A stretch of DNA of 64,000 nt. Origin: Mantis religiosa (taxonomy: Eukaryota; Arthropoda; Insecta; Mantodea; Mantidae). This document shows positions 32,167-44,330 of this stretch, piece after piece; position 1 is the stretch's first letter; each line of letters opens with the position of its first letter. The stretch lies in assembly GCA_030765055.1 (NCBI GenBank), contig CM060947.1:64889656-64953655 (forward strand), given 5' to 3'. Below the pieces are notes generated by a model. The model made no database searches, was not told the origin of the DNA, and saw nothing but the letters and a program-made list of their open reading frames with translations. A program made the position numbers and the translations under genes.

Positions 32167-33221
32167 TACGTTCTATTTGAGAAAATTGTGGCTACTTGAA
32201 AATGCAAGCCAAGAGCAAAAATATCTGAGAACTGGTTACGTCCATGTACACATGCATATTCCAAATAAATTGTGTTCTTCAAAGGGGCCTTAGTTTTATC
32301 TCATTAGTATCCGTAAATCCTCACCTAAACAGGCTTAAATTACGTAATTAAATAATATGTGTGACACATTCTGTCTATCTCTTATGATTTACCAGTTTTA
32401 TAAAGGTGTTCAGGATAAAAAGGGGCTCGGAAACTCTTTATAGAAAATTTAGGTGTACATTTTATTTCTCATAAAAATATTTTCAGATGTAATTTAATTG
32501 TTTTCAAGAAAATTAAATAATTTCAACCTGTCCAAAAGTGTAGTTTGCGATGGCGTATTTCTTTGAAAACATTCATTTCGCGTCCTTGAAAGCTGCTTTA
32601 AGATAAATTTGCCGAATTTTATTTTTTTAGTTATGTTTTTGGGAGAGCGAGAGACACACAGCCGTAGAGAAGCACTTTTTCACACAGACAGGCCATTTTA
32701 TAAAAATAATTATTTTTATTCAGGGAGACTCAAAATGTGTAAACATTTCCAGTGAAATTCCTATATGCACATTAGGTAAAGTAATACTAAGGTTATACAA
32801 AAATAATTATATAAAATAAATAAGAGTAGTCGAGAAGGTCATGTGAATTAAACATATCAGATATCTGAATTATGTTTCTCCAAATTAACATGTATAATCT
32901 TAAGCTCTTCAGTGAAGATAATTTTAGGCACTAATACTCAACATCTGAGGCTGGCGTGTTGGTAACTGAAGCAGATTAATGTCCTTCCTAGTTCTCCCCC
33001 AAGAGAATTGAGAACCACTGCCTGCTAGGGATCTTGGCATGTTGCTCTATTTATGTGAAGGATGCATATGTATGTAGAGATATTAGTAGACTCCCGTCGT
33101 CACCTTTGCTTTAGCGACTGCCGACTCCGTCATTCGTGGCTGACTACAGAAGATTAGATGTTTCTTGGATGTTCATGACCTCAAGAATTTATACGATTTC
33201 TACCACTTGCCAAGAACGGTA
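32167..33221. other. No gene seen; second member of a divergent repeat pair
   Basis: AT-rich. 32385-32610 is the partner of 29548-29780. No coding motif recognised. Confidence 0.4.
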
Positions 33222-33522
33222 TACGAGGTGTACTACCTATATTTATATTTATATTTAGAACCTAATAGTTAAAGCAAGTAATTTCTGATTGAAAACTGCT
33301 TTATTTGTCTTTAAAATATCCTTCTCTATGATCAATACACCTTTTTCTTCATTTTGAAACATTTATCAAAACATTTATTGAAAGCATCAACGGCTATTTC
33401 TGCCGAAGAAAATCCTAGTCCACGCAATGTATTCTTGATGTTCGGGAACAAAAATAAATCACTGGTTGCAAATCAGGACGTATAGCGGATAATCCATCAA
33501 CTCGAATTTTTGAACCTTCCAA
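33222..33522 (-). mobile_element. mariner family III, 3' part of the outer element
   Basis: The left end begins TACGAGGTGTACTACC. Minus-strand pieces in different phases give LEGSKIRVDG, LFLFPNIKNTLRGLGFSSAE and AVDAFNKCFDKCFK, then CIDHREGYF. These are the third-Asp-flanking and C-terminal parts of a mariner transposase. They continue the transposase at 34.4-35.2 kb and are separated from it only by the inserted family II mariner. Confidence 0.72.
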
Positions 33523-34434
33523 TACGAGGGCTGTTCAGTAAATAAAGGTCACAAATTCTTTTGACGACGTACATTTACTGATCCTCATAATTTTGATGGT
33601 CCTTCTCAAAATAGTCTCCCCTGAATGCAATGCACTTGTCCCAGTGTTTCTGCCAGTCTTCAAGACATGCTGGAAACATTTTTGAGATATCCTTCAAAAT
33701 CACCTCCACAGCCTTCACCACTGCTTCTGATGGTGGATAATGCCTCCTATGAAGGCGTTTCTTCACGTTGGGGAATAGAAAAATGTCAAATGGGGCTAAC
33801 ACCGGACTATAGGGAGGGTGAGGGATACACTTCACGTTGAATGTTGCAATATATCCAACAACATTGGCAATATGCGGCCGTGCATTATCGTGGTGCAGCA
33901 TCCAGCATACTTCACGGAAATGTGGTTTTTGCGCCTGATATGGACTTGCAATGTTTTCAGGACATCCCTTTAGTATTGTCCAGTTACTGATATGTGTGCA
34001 GGTACAACATGCTGATAAACCATTTCATGAACATCAAAGAATGAGATAACCATAACTTTCCCAGCACAAGCAACCACTTTTACTTTCTTGGTGGTTTGTG
34101 ATGAAGGAGATTTCCACACTGAGCTTTGCTGCTTACTCTCAGGATCAAAACGATATAGCCAGGTTTCATCAGCAGTGATTACGTTTGAAAGAAACTCCGG
34201 ATCTTCCTCTAACATCAACTTTAACTGCATGTTACCTCCATTGCAGCGGTAGGCGATACTGAACATGTCTGAACTTACCTGGTTTTCACAGGAGGTAACC
34301 AGGAGTACCATCAATGGAACTACTACGGCGTGTTTGTTTCACATTAGGCTAACAGTATATAATAAGATTGAATTTTAGTGTAAAAAGTTATGACCGTAAA
34401 AATGATGATCATTCTGTATTGAACAGCCCTCATA
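33523..34434 (-). mobile_element. mariner family II, copy 1, internally deleted and nested
   Basis: Inverted repeats TACGAGGGCTGTTCAGTAAA (33523) and the complement of TATGAGGGCTGTTCAATACA (34434) are bounded by TA. At 912 bp it is about 400 bp short of a full mariner. It lies inside the transposase of a family III mariner, exactly at a TA. The missing part is the N-terminal DNA-binding domain. Confidence 0.88.
33575..34330 (-). pseudogene. mariner transposase, catalytic domain only (family II copy 1)
   Basis: The minus strand shows MFSIAYRCNGGNMQLKLMLE, ITADETWLYRFDPESKQQSS (first Asp), VISFFDVHEMVYQHVVPA, MLHHDNARPHIANVVGYI (second Asp) and HPPYSPVLAPFDIFLFPNVK (third Asp), ending WDKCIAFRGDYFEKD before a stop at 33575. 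A stop after GQY near 33975 breaks the frame between the halves. Spacing between the last two Asp residues is 33 instead of 34, so one codon has been lost. No helix-turn-helix region precedes the catalytic domain, and the deletion junction matches that in the 43-kb copy. Confidence 0.85.
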
Positions 34435-35326
34435 CTCTGTTGCTAGACGAGATGTGTGTGCCCTCGCATTTTATATATGAAGAACGATCTTATGGTACTT
34501 CTTGGTTTTCCTTACTTCACCAAAAACTTTTGGCAAAATATGGTTGTATCATTCAGCATTGTCCATTTTAAGTTCCTCTAAAGGTGATGTTGCCACATGG
34601 CAATTTTTGCTGAAAAAGCAGGCGACAATGTGCTTCAAACTTCTTTGAATGCGAACAACTTTTGTTGGATTTGCTTCATCTTGAAACACCCATAGAGTCG
34701 ACCGCTGTTTACTTTCCGGCTCCATGATTCGTCTCCTGTTACAATCTTATATAGTCTATTGAGGTACCACCATTGTATTTCTTGAGCATTATTGTGCACC
34801 AATCGACACGTGCACCTTTTTGAGATTGCGACAAATTATATGGGATCCAACAAGAGAAAACGTTTGGCACGACTAAATATTTTATATATGCTGGTGGAAC
34901 TAATGCCTAAGGTTACCGCAGTCTCACAATATGTCGCATGACGTTCTTGTATTATTAGTTATTGCACAGCATCAATGTTTTCTGGCAAAATAACTAATTT
35001 TGGACGACCTTCACGAACTTCATCATTGAGCTAGCGACGGCCACGTTTAAATTCGCTATACCAGCTTTCTGCAGTGGCAAAGCATGGAGCTTCGTCGCCA
35101 AATGTGGAAGTTAGTTGATGGATGCACTCTTGTCTTGATAATCTACGCCGAAATTCTTAATAACTCACTTCACGAACATTTTCACGCCTTAATTCCATGT
35201 TTTTGTTGAGATACAATTTTCAAATTAATATTGTGATTTTGTAGGTTCCTAAAACTAAAAGTCAATTGTGCATAATCCAAAATGCTCTTTATTTACGTAC
35301 AAAGACACTGTTTGTACACCCCTTTG
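34435..35326 (-). mobile_element. mariner family III, 5' part of the outer element
   Basis: Right-hand part of the element interrupted by family II. The end near 35326 reads, in reverse, GCAAAGGGGTGTACAAAC, which partly matches the left end TACGAGGTGTAC. Together the two parts give an element of about 1.2 kb. Confidence 0.65.
34440..35198 (-). pseudogene. mariner transposase, N-terminal and central part (family III)
   Basis: The ATG at 35198 gives MELRRENVREVSY, then after stops EFRRRLSRQECIHQLTSTFG, DEAPCFATAESWYSEFKRGR, DEVREGRPKLVILPENIDAV, ATYCETAVTLGISSTSIYKI and GARVDWCTIMLKKYNGG. These are the two helix-turn-helix motifs and the linker of a mariner transposase. The expected first-Asp motif (TGDETW) is degraded near 34725. 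The frame then continues YNHILPKVFGEVRKTKKYHK and NARAHTS up to the point where family II inserted. Many stops and frameshifts make this one of the oldest elements here. Confidence 0.75.
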
Positions 35327-35880
35327 CAGCAAGATGACGTAACATAAACCAACAGAATATCTCATCACTTCTCTGCACGTAAATAAATATAAGAGTTCAC
35401 TTTCAAATCACAGCTGCACGCGTACAATTATCGAGAACAATAATTACGACCGACTTGATAACCTAGGCACGCCTTCTTTTATATCTCCACTCACTGTTCC
35501 ATAAATTAGTGGAATTTTCTGTAAAAATCAAGAAAGGGAACATTCCAGTGCGCTGCACTATCTTTCGCTTTGTACGCCACGGCAGCGCCAGTCGCAACAA
35601 TGCGATCGGCGACAATATAAACAAAACAAATGATGCTCTGTTGACAAAATGATGTACGTTATGATCAAAGATATCAAGGTTTCCATTGTAAACGTCAGAT
35701 GACACCTACAGCATTCAGGTTTGCCAAGGCTCAAAATATAAACAGTGCGCCTCGTCTAGAGAAGCTATTGTGGATCTATCCGAAGTCTGATTTGAAGAGC
35801 TGAGCTGAAAAGAAACAGAATTGTGGTTCACTGAAACAAAAAACGTCATTTTAAAAAAAAATTCCATGTGCCCGTGTGTA

Positions 35881-35882
<2 letters not shown>
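35327..35882. other. No recognisable gene or repeat
   Basis: Background sequence. The small minus frame at 35463-35705 has no known motif. Confidence 0.45.

Positions 35883-35944
<62 letters not shown>
35883..35944 (+). repeat. (GA)n microsatellite
   Basis: About 31 perfect GA dinucleotides. Confidence 0.97.
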
Positions 35945-35948
<4 letters not shown>

Positions 35949-38825
35949 ACATAACCCCTTTCCAAAAAGAACATTCCAATGAACAACAATCTTCATATTT
36001 ATTTTGGGCATCCTGTCAGAATACAAGGCGAAATATTTTATATTTTATTTTCCTTTCTAGCCTTCTGTAATGACAAAATGAATTTTATTAAAATGTCACA
36101 CTCTTCATGTATTATGAAATAAATATCCTGAACTTTTTGTAATAATTTGTATTGAATTGAATTTTATGTAACTGGGAATCATAAGAACAGAAGAACAACT
36201 ATTCTCAAAATCTTCGTTACTTTCAGAACATCTTTTGCTGTACTTTTAGATGTTCTAAATATGCTATTATCGCCATTCAGTAAGTAAGAAGTTCCTTCTC
36301 TGGTTTTCTCATTTTGTTGCTAAAACTAGTGAAATAAAAGAAAAATCCTTGAATTTTTATTCTGTATTGTGCTTACAAAACAAATTCTTGTTGAGAGGTT
36401 CCCAAAAAATTCAACATATGTAGTTAGTTATATAAAAACGTCTTAAACTTATGGAACTTTAATCCAAATGTTTGACACCTAAACGTTCAAAAGATGTTTG
36501 TGCATAGAGTTGTCCTTGGTGGGAGGGGGTGAATTTTTTGAGAATCTTCATATCTTCTCTGAAGATGCTGAACTTACATACCAAGTTTAGTATTTAGATA
36601 AATGATTTTGCGACATCTGGAGAATCCAGAACTTGTGTACCCAGTGATATTTTAATATGGAATTTTTGGTCAGAATTGGATTCATTCGCTACCTACTAGA
36701 ACATCGTAGAGAAATTAAAAATAACCCCTTTGGTGCCCACAGTGTTCAAAGTATTGAGGCGGTTGGCATATTCTTGACTCGCAATTCAGGCAAATCAACA
36801 AAGACTTCTACTGACCTTGGAATCTAGGGTGGGTGAACTTAAACAATTCTGCATTCAGGTCTACAGTTGTTCACCCAAAATTGATATATTATCAGCAGCA
36901 GAGAAAGAGGTCTACTTTCGTTTTGAACCTAAAAAAGGCGTTCAATTCTACTTGAGAGAACGTCCTCATACTACCATGATATACAGCTTATGACGCCAAA
37001 TTTAATAGCTAACAGACATTTCAACTCACGAAATCGCCGATGAACTTCAATTCCATAAATAATTACAAAGAATAAAAAAACGAACGACACAAAGGCATGT
37101 TGAAAAACTGTTTGATCCCTTACTTTTGCCAGAAGGTACCGCTAAGCATACACAGCGTTTCATGCAGGATGAAGCCCACATACACATTGCCCAAAACCTC
37201 AGGGAAAAGGTGACCGGTTCACAAGCTGGACATTAATCCGTGCCATGGCTTTCCTGTAAATATTCTCAAATTATAAGTGTTCCAAAAGAAAACAAATTAG
37301 ATTTAATATCAAAGCACACACCATGTAGTGCTGCGGTGGACGAAAGAAGTTTGACAAATGTAAGTTTTCACTTATTACATAAGAATAGTTCTGGTTTAAT
37401 GACATTATAACACGTTTACATTCAAATAGTCTGTACTTGCAATTCACAGCAGGGCTGTTTGTTGCGTTGGTTTCAAGTAAATAAGGCTACAGATATATAT
37501 ATATATATATATATACAGATACCACCAGTGCTGCCAAATGTATGAAATTTTCCGCGGTGTAGGGGAAAATAAATAAAAAACCTTCTTTTGTGGAGAAAAA
37601 AGGGGAAAGTATGGAGTAGCTGTAAAAAAGTGAAAAATTTACAGGTATTGTCGAAATATAACAACTGCAAGGGAGATAATTCAAATGTTTCTACTGCATA
37701 CGTGCAAATGAGAGAGTATGTTCATGAGAGAGTATTTCCATGTCAAATAAGACTGAAATTCTTTTTCTGAACAAGAGAGAATTTAAGGTAAATGGGGATA
37801 GATAGCAATGTAGTACTTCCATATTTAATATGCATTTAAATGTTTGAATTTTTGTTTATTTATTTCTGGTTAATATGTATTAAAGGTTTTATAGATGGAG
37901 TGAAACTGATACTAATTACCCCACTCGAACGAGGAACCAGAAAGTATTTTCCTCCCCAATAAGCATTGCTAAAAGAACAGGAACAGAATATTTTAGGAAC
38001 AGATGTAGTCTTTGAGGCTGAAAAAAAAAAGAAAAAATATTAATCAATTTAAAGGTATTATTTGAGGAATAAAGAAATATTAGCTATATCTAATAATTTT
38101 AGTTGAGTAAATAAATTATTGGATAATAAGTATGAAATTAATATAAGGGGGCAATTTTTTGAATTGATAAAATGATAAAACAGTTTATTCACGACTGTCT
38201 TTTAAGGCTAGATTGGATCGGTCTGCTAGTGGTTTACAGTTTTATTATTGGTTTCTACAGTAATAATTATACATTTTTATTACAGTTTAATTTTTATTGG
38301 TTCATAAACTTTCATCTGGAGCTTCACTATTCACCTGAATTTTCTGGAAATTTCTCAGAAGAGCTCCTTATCCGGACAGCTTCTGCTCACTGATAAACCG
38401 TAATGATATAAACAAAATCTTACCGCGAAAAAAATGTTGGGCTCATTAAAACACAAAAAGGTATGTGAATTACGTTTTTCGTGATATTAACTATCTTGGA
38501 GATGTTACTTGTTATTTGATTGTATTTCCTAGTATTTATACTACTCCCATATAAGCAGGCTGTTGTTCTCTTTTATTGTTTTATTTTTGCTAGGGAAACA
38601 ATGGAATTTCAAATTCATCACCATAGCAATCGGAATTTATCGCTCAAAACTTGCTTTATTCGTATTTCCTTGCAGCTACAAGAAGATGACCAAAATGATT
38701 AGGTTTATCTCAATTTAAGATGAAGTGGAGAGAACAAAAACTGTTTGTAAAAACAGTTCAAGTTTAGGTTAACTCATATGAGTGCACAACATCGGAGTTT
38801 TTATAATATAATTTCTGAACAACGT
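35945..38825. other. AT-rich stretch with a (TA)n tract and a doubtful DDE-like scrap
   Basis: A TA dinucleotide run lies at about 37493-37514. Near 37087-37235 the plus strand reads LLLPEGTAKHTQRFMQDEAH, IHIAQNLREK, faintly like the second-Asp region (F-x-QDGA-x-PH) of a Tc1/mariner-superfamily transposase, but without supporting flanks. Nothing else is recognisable. Confidence 0.35.
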
Positions 38826-39058
38826 TTCGGGCCGCGTCGTTGTCGGGACCTCCTGCCTCTCACCAAGGCTTCGATCCCAGACAACAGCAAAGTGAGTTTT
38901 GTGGTGGAAAACACTGCGCTGTGGCGGGTTTTCTCCGGGATTTCCTACTTCCCTCGCCATCTCATTCCACCGGTGCTCTATCTTTATCATGCTCTAGCAT
39001 CATAAGTGTCAGCGCCTGCGGTGCCGTATGTAGTAAAGGCGGCCGTTAAACACTAAAC
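38826..39058 (+). mobile_element. SINE1 (tRNA-derived), copy 3
   Basis: Plus-strand SINE1 with a degraded A box (GGGCCGCGTCGTTGTCGGGA), B box GGCTTCGATCCC, body AGTGAGTTTTGTGGTGG, CGGGTTTTCTCCGGG, CATCTCATTCCACCGG and 3' end GTAGTAAAGGCGGCCGTTAA. No dinucleotide tail or clear TSD. Confidence 0.82.
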
Positions 39059-40764
39059 ATTTATCGGCGTTTCGAATGTGTGGGAAATATCTCAGTTTTG
39101 TGAAAAATTAGATGTTGCAACGCAGATATTTGAAATAAAGCGCTTGACTTCTCTGAGGACACGAGATATGCGCTCCTATTTAATGTGTACTTAACTGGGG
39201 AAATTTTAGACAGTGAAGTGAGGAATTATTTATATTTGTGTACTATTTTAATTGCATATTAGGTAAACAAATGGTATGGCATTTCGTGCGCCTTTCTCTA
39301 AAGCAGTCGCAACTGACTGAAAAAGCCGGTATTCATTTGTTAGTCAGTGTTTAATAGTCTGATACAACAAACAAGTCTAACTATATGCAGCTTGAACTCC
39401 TTCTGCCATTGCACCACCCTTATCATTTAATAAATGAAATATTTGAAGCGAGTTACTGAGGATGTCTGGGGATGTAGAGTTAAACTGTTTATGAATCCTA
39501 TCGCTAGGAACTGAAGCTACTAATGTATTATGTGCAGTAAGTTCCCGTGTATCAATAAATTCATAATTTAAATTAAAGCACTATTTCCTTAATAACAGAA
39601 ACAAGCTTATATTGCTGTGAATTTTTGAAATGCTAAGCAGAGAATTTTCATAAAGCTACCGCTAAGCATAAGCGTGGCTTTAGCGTTCTTTCATCAATAA
39701 ATGCCCCGCCTATTGCATGACTACCCCACCAAAATTCTCACGTTATACGTTGCCAAGTCTTAAACTTGTCATTCAACTCTGAAATAATGTTTATTCTATG
39801 GCTTACTAAACTGTAAGGATTATTTTCTGTTTCTAACCTTCAGAACTGATACAGGTGAATATTTGCATGCAAATTTCTGATTTTAGTAACTTACTTATTT
39901 TTTATCACATGAATCCTGATTTCTTGTTGCCTGCGGGACGCCCAATGTTCTTATATATATTGTCTTATAAATCTCTGATTGCCTTCAAACCTGTAATTCT
40001 TCTGGCTAATCACTTCTTATTCACTGTCAATTCTTATTCTGCTTCTTATATTGCACGTTAATTTTAGTATATGCAAAATATTGCAGTTAGCCTAAAATTT
40101 TCAATAATTATTGTAGAAATAAAACTAACAAAGGCCTAGAGGACAAATAGATTAAAAAGTAATAAGTATTTTATAAAAAATTAGTCATGCCTAGGAAAAG
40201 GGTGCACACTGAGAGAGACAGAAAGGTGGGAGAATGCATGGGACACGCAATTCAATTAGAGCGGTCGCTGAGATAATGGGGCAGTGTGCTCGGAAGTGAC
40301 GACAAGGTTCTGGGATTAAGGTCGCACTATCAGCCCGATTTCACTCGGTCTTTTATCTGAAACAGTAACTGGCAGCCGCCATCGAATTGCTTTTAGCACG
40401 AACAGCGGATTTATTAAAACACAGATGTTACATTCTCATTCCTTGTCGCTTTTCATTGAGAACGTACTGTCTTGTCACTGCAGTTTTCTTTCTAGCTCCA
40501 ACGCAAACCAAGGCTTTCATATCTCGTTAAAATATGCAGTTGATGTCAAATATATTTATTGAAGAGTTAACCATTTCCAAAATATTCCTTGTTGTTGTTT
40601 TACATTTTCATATACTTATACTTTTATGAAATGGGAAGTCATTTTTCTTTTGATCATTCAAAGGTAACGGAGTGTAAAACCACTATATGACAACATGCTG
40701 TTAAAATAGTTTAAAGTATTAAATTCTTTAGGATTTCTGATATGCACATGAGATGTGTATAATG
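39059..40764. other. No recognisable gene or repeat
   Basis: AT-rich. A stretch near 40255-40330 (TAGAGCGGTCGCTGAG, AGGTTCTGGGATTAAGG) is weakly tRNA-like and may be another eroded SINE. Confidence 0.4.
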
Positions 40765-40850
40765 GTGACTTAAAACGCCTAAATGCTTTACGTCCTGGGC
40801 TTCATAGTCCACCCACTATTGGGTCAATTAATGGAAAATAATTAATGGAT
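40765..40850 (-). repeat. SINE2 leader fragment
   Basis: TAAAACGCCTAAATGCTTTA, TCCTGGGCTTCATAGTCC and CACTATTGGGTCAATTAATG align with the minus-strand SINE2 leader at 18.5 and 31.9 kb. The tRNA-like part is absent. Confidence 0.6.
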
Positions 40851-42925
40851 TAATTTAATGTTTTATTGATTTTATAGCCACAAAATATTGTTTTACTTGA
40901 ACAAATGTATCTTGGAAATAAACTATACCTTCTCCTTTAGTTGTTGCGTTTGTATACCCACTTTTTCTTCAATGGTCATAACGGTGATATTTCTTTTGGA
41001 ATATTGAGTTTCGCCAATATTGTTAGCTCATCTCATGGTCTTTGAATCATTGGGTTCTGTTTGCATTGGATCATATACCCCCTCCACACACACACACGTA
41101 CGCAGATACACACATTCAGACTTTAATTCATATTGCTATACGTACTCTGTTAGATATAGGGATATCTTGACTATCACACAGCACAAAAAATAGAAAACAA
41201 AAAAGCATCATCTCTCCTTGTCTCGGACAACATCTGCCTTAAGTATTTGGTTCTCAAACTTGTAGCCATGTTCAACTATGAAGCAATTTATAAGTTTATT
41301 CCTCAGGAAATAAAATAATGAGGGTGGTTATAAAGAAACCTATATGTCAGCACCAAACTAAACTGATCAGAAGTGCATTCCTAGGACGTTTTTAAAAACG
41401 TTCAGTAAAGCAACATCGGTTATCCTGTTCCTGCTTGAAAATTCATTTTGAATGTATTAAAATGTGCTAGAATATCTGTCAAGTAGAGTACCGTGAAAAA
41501 TGAAGAGAAGATATTGAACTAATAAAGAAAAAACGTAGTATACCACGTGGCCCAACTGTCCCGTCTTTCACGTAAGCAGATATTCCTTCATGTGTTAAAA
41601 GAACTGCAGCACCAACCAGTTAAATACACGGCAGTAGTGTGAGCAGACTTTGTTTGCTCCGAACGACAAGAAGCCGATCCCAGGATTGAACTAGCCTGTG
41701 TAGTCTGTTCGCACTACTGTCATGTGTTTAACCGGAATTTCCCCATTGCGTTTTGCAACTGTTTTATCTGCTTATTCGAAGATGAAGACGAATCTGGTAT
41801 AATTCTGTTGTATTATGCAACTGAAAGAATTGCTGAAAATCTTTGCTGTGTTTAAACAATATATTTTATAGCAAGATGATTGTATGCATTGGCTCATAAT
41901 TTTGAACTCTTTCGGAACTCTGGTGAACTTGTATTATTAGGTACCTCATTCAGGCACTTTCTTTAAATCCTGTGGCATTTCTTTGCAAGAAGATATATAC
42001 AATCCTTCTTTGCAAACATAACTTTAAATCAGAAGAAGGTACTTATTCAAAACTGGATAAAACATTTGTTAATATATTGAGATAGTGCGTAGATAGTATC
42101 TTCTCTAGCGCACGACATCTTTGTTGCTACCTTCAGTACCTCTTCAGGTATGTATGAGAGAAATCCAAAAAAAACACAACACCAGTTAAATTAGCTAAGA
42201 AGTTTGATGCAGGCTAATAAATGAGATGTTTGCAACGAGTTGCCGACTATTTGAGATTGAAGAATTACACTAACTATGAATATTACTACTGGGAAGTAAA
42301 ACTACAAAAACATCCCATCGCATAAAATAACGAGAAGCTTAAGTGGCCATCAGTTACTGATGAGTTAAAGGGAAAATTCCCTTGAGCCTCCCACCAAATA
42401 TAACCTAATTCCGATAGTGGATTAGATTAGATTGGATTGATTTGCGTTCAGTAGTTTCACTTCTAGCCAAATAAGGCTGTGCACATTGAACATGTCCAGA
42501 GTTATAAAGTTTAATAGCTTATATATATGTACTTGAAAAGTTAACATAAGACACATATTATGGTATACAGACAATATGAACAACAATATGGAAAACAAAG
42601 CAGGGATAATTACATATGATACAAAATCAAACACTTTTAAAATCAGCCCACAGTTGGCTTATGCCAGTACGTCTCAGCCTTTTTGCAATGGATACCATTT
42701 ATTGCTATTCCTTAAATACATATACATTAAATATAAACATTCAACATGCATCAAAGATTTATTGGTAATGATTTGCCATTGGAATAGTTAGATACAACAG
42801 AAGCATTATCAGGATAATTTATCATTCAGATAATCTTTTACAGAATAAAAATATTTTTAAAAGCATTTTAAAAACACCGAGATTATCAATTTTTTTTCTT
42901 TAAGAACATTAGGAAGTGCGCCAAA
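40851..42925. other. AT-rich stretch around a small inverted repeat
   Basis: Apart from the hairpin at 41615-41736 and a short CA run near 41085, I see no gene or known repeat. Confidence 0.45.
41615..41736. repeat. Short inverted repeat, possible MITE or hairpin
   Basis: ACCAGTTAAATACACGGCAG...GCAGACT at 41615-41649 pairs with a copy at about 41702-41736 (AGTCTGTTCGCACTACTGTC, ATGTGTTTAACCGG) with about 30 of 35 positions complementary. A loop of about 52 nt separates the arms. It could be a small non-autonomous DNA element; no target duplication is clear. Confidence 0.55.
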
Positions 42926-43342
42926 TACGAGGGCTGTTCAATAAAGAATGATCATAACTTTTTCACGGTCATAATTTTTCTCTCTAAAATTCAATCTTAT
43001 TATATCCTCTTAGCTTAATGTGAAACAAACACGCCGTAGTAGTTTCGTTGTTGATATTCCTGGTTCCCGCCTGTGAGAACCAGGAAACCTCAGACATATT
43101 CAGTATCGCCTACTGCTGCAACGGAGGTAACATGGAGTTAAAGTTGATGTTAGAGGAAGATCCGGAGTTTCTTTCAAACGATATCACTGCAGATGAAACT
43201 TGACTACATCATTTTGATCCTGAGAGCAAACAGAAAAGCTCAGTGTAGAAATCTCCTTCATCACCAACCTCCAAAAAAGGCAAAGGTGGTTGCTTCTTCT
43301 GGGAAAGTTATGATCATCTCATTCTTTAATATTCATGATCAC

Positions 43343-44330
43343 AATATTTTTTGACAACGTACCTCTACTCTCCTTATAATTTTAATGGTACTTCTCAAAA
43401 TAGTCTTCCCGGAATGCGATGCACTTGTCCCAGCGTTTCTGCCAGTCTTCAAAGACATGCTGGAAACCACTATTTGAGAGATCCTTCAAAATCACCCCCG
43501 CAGCCATCACCATTGCTTCTGATGATGGATAATGCCTCCCACGAAGGCGTTTCTTCAAGTTAGGGAATATAAAAAGTCACATGAGGCTAAATCCAGGCTA
43601 TAGGGAGGGTCAGGGATGCACTTCACGTTGATTTTTGCAAGATATTCAGCAACAACATTGGCAATATGCGGCCGCGCATTATCGTGGTGCAGCATCCAGC
43701 GTGCTTCACGGAAATATGGTGTTTTGCGCCTGACATGGCCTTTCAATGTTTTCAGGACATACCTGTAGTATTGTCCAGTTGCTGTGTGTGCGTGTGTGTA
43801 GTGTTTAACGCCCGCTTTTACTACATACGGCACCGCAGGCGGTGACACTGATGATACATGAGATGAAGATGGAGCACTGGTGGAATGAGATGGCGGGGGA
43901 AACCGGAGGTCCCGGAGAAAACCCGCCCCAGCGCTGTGTTGTCCACCACAAATCTCACTTTTCGGTCATCTGGGATCGAACCCGGGCCGCCTTGGTGAGA
44001 GCCAAGCGGTCTAACCACTGAGCCACAGCGCGGCCTTCTCCAGTTGCTGATGTGTGTGCAGATACAACATGCTGATAAACCATTACATGAATATCAAAGA
44101 ATGAGATCATCATAAATTTCCCAGAAGAAGCAACCACTTTTGCTTTTCGGGGGTTGGTGATGAAGGAGATTTTCACACTGAGCTTTGCTATTTGCTCTCA
44201 GGATCAAAATGATGTAGCCAAGTTTCATCAGCAGTGATTACGTCTTCCTGTAACATCAACTTTAATTGCATGTTACCTCCATTGCCGCGGTAGGCGATAC
44301 TGAACATATGTGAACTTGCCTGGTTCTCAC
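43343..44330 (-). pseudogene. mariner transposase, catalytic domain only (family II copy 2)
   Basis: Pieces show ITADETWLHHFDPESK-type first-Asp sequence near 44210, MLHHDNARPHIANVVAEYLA at 43700 (second Asp) and DPPYSLDLASCDFLYS at 43600 (third Asp), with 34 residues between the last two, so DD34D is kept in spacing. The N-terminal DNA-binding domain is missing at the same place as in the 34-kb copy. Stops, frameshifts and the nested SINE1 inactivate it. The plus-strand duplicate at 43125-43330 repeats the first-Asp region, itself broken by a TGA at the Trp codon after DET. Confidence 0.78.
43785..44038 (-). mobile_element. SINE1 (tRNA-derived), copy 4, nested in mariner
   Basis: Minus-strand SINE1: head CCGCGCTGTGGCTCAGTGGT, B box GGGTTCGATCCC, body GTGGTGGACAACACAGCGCT and CATCTCATTCCACCAG, tail CACACACGCACACA. 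The 11-bp TSD TCCAGTTGCTG is at 43774-43784 and 44039-44049. Excision in silico gives sequence colinear with the 34.0-kb mariner. Confidence 0.9.

Noticed and set aside
36555..36660. Similarity to 14820-14890 (AGATGCTGAA, ATACCAAGTTT)
   Set aside because: Only short blocks match and the surrounding order differs; insufficient to call a repeat family.
37087..37235. Second-Asp-like RFMQDEAHIHIA stretch as a transposase
   Set aside because: No flanking transposase motifs or inverted repeats; kept only as a note in the region entry.
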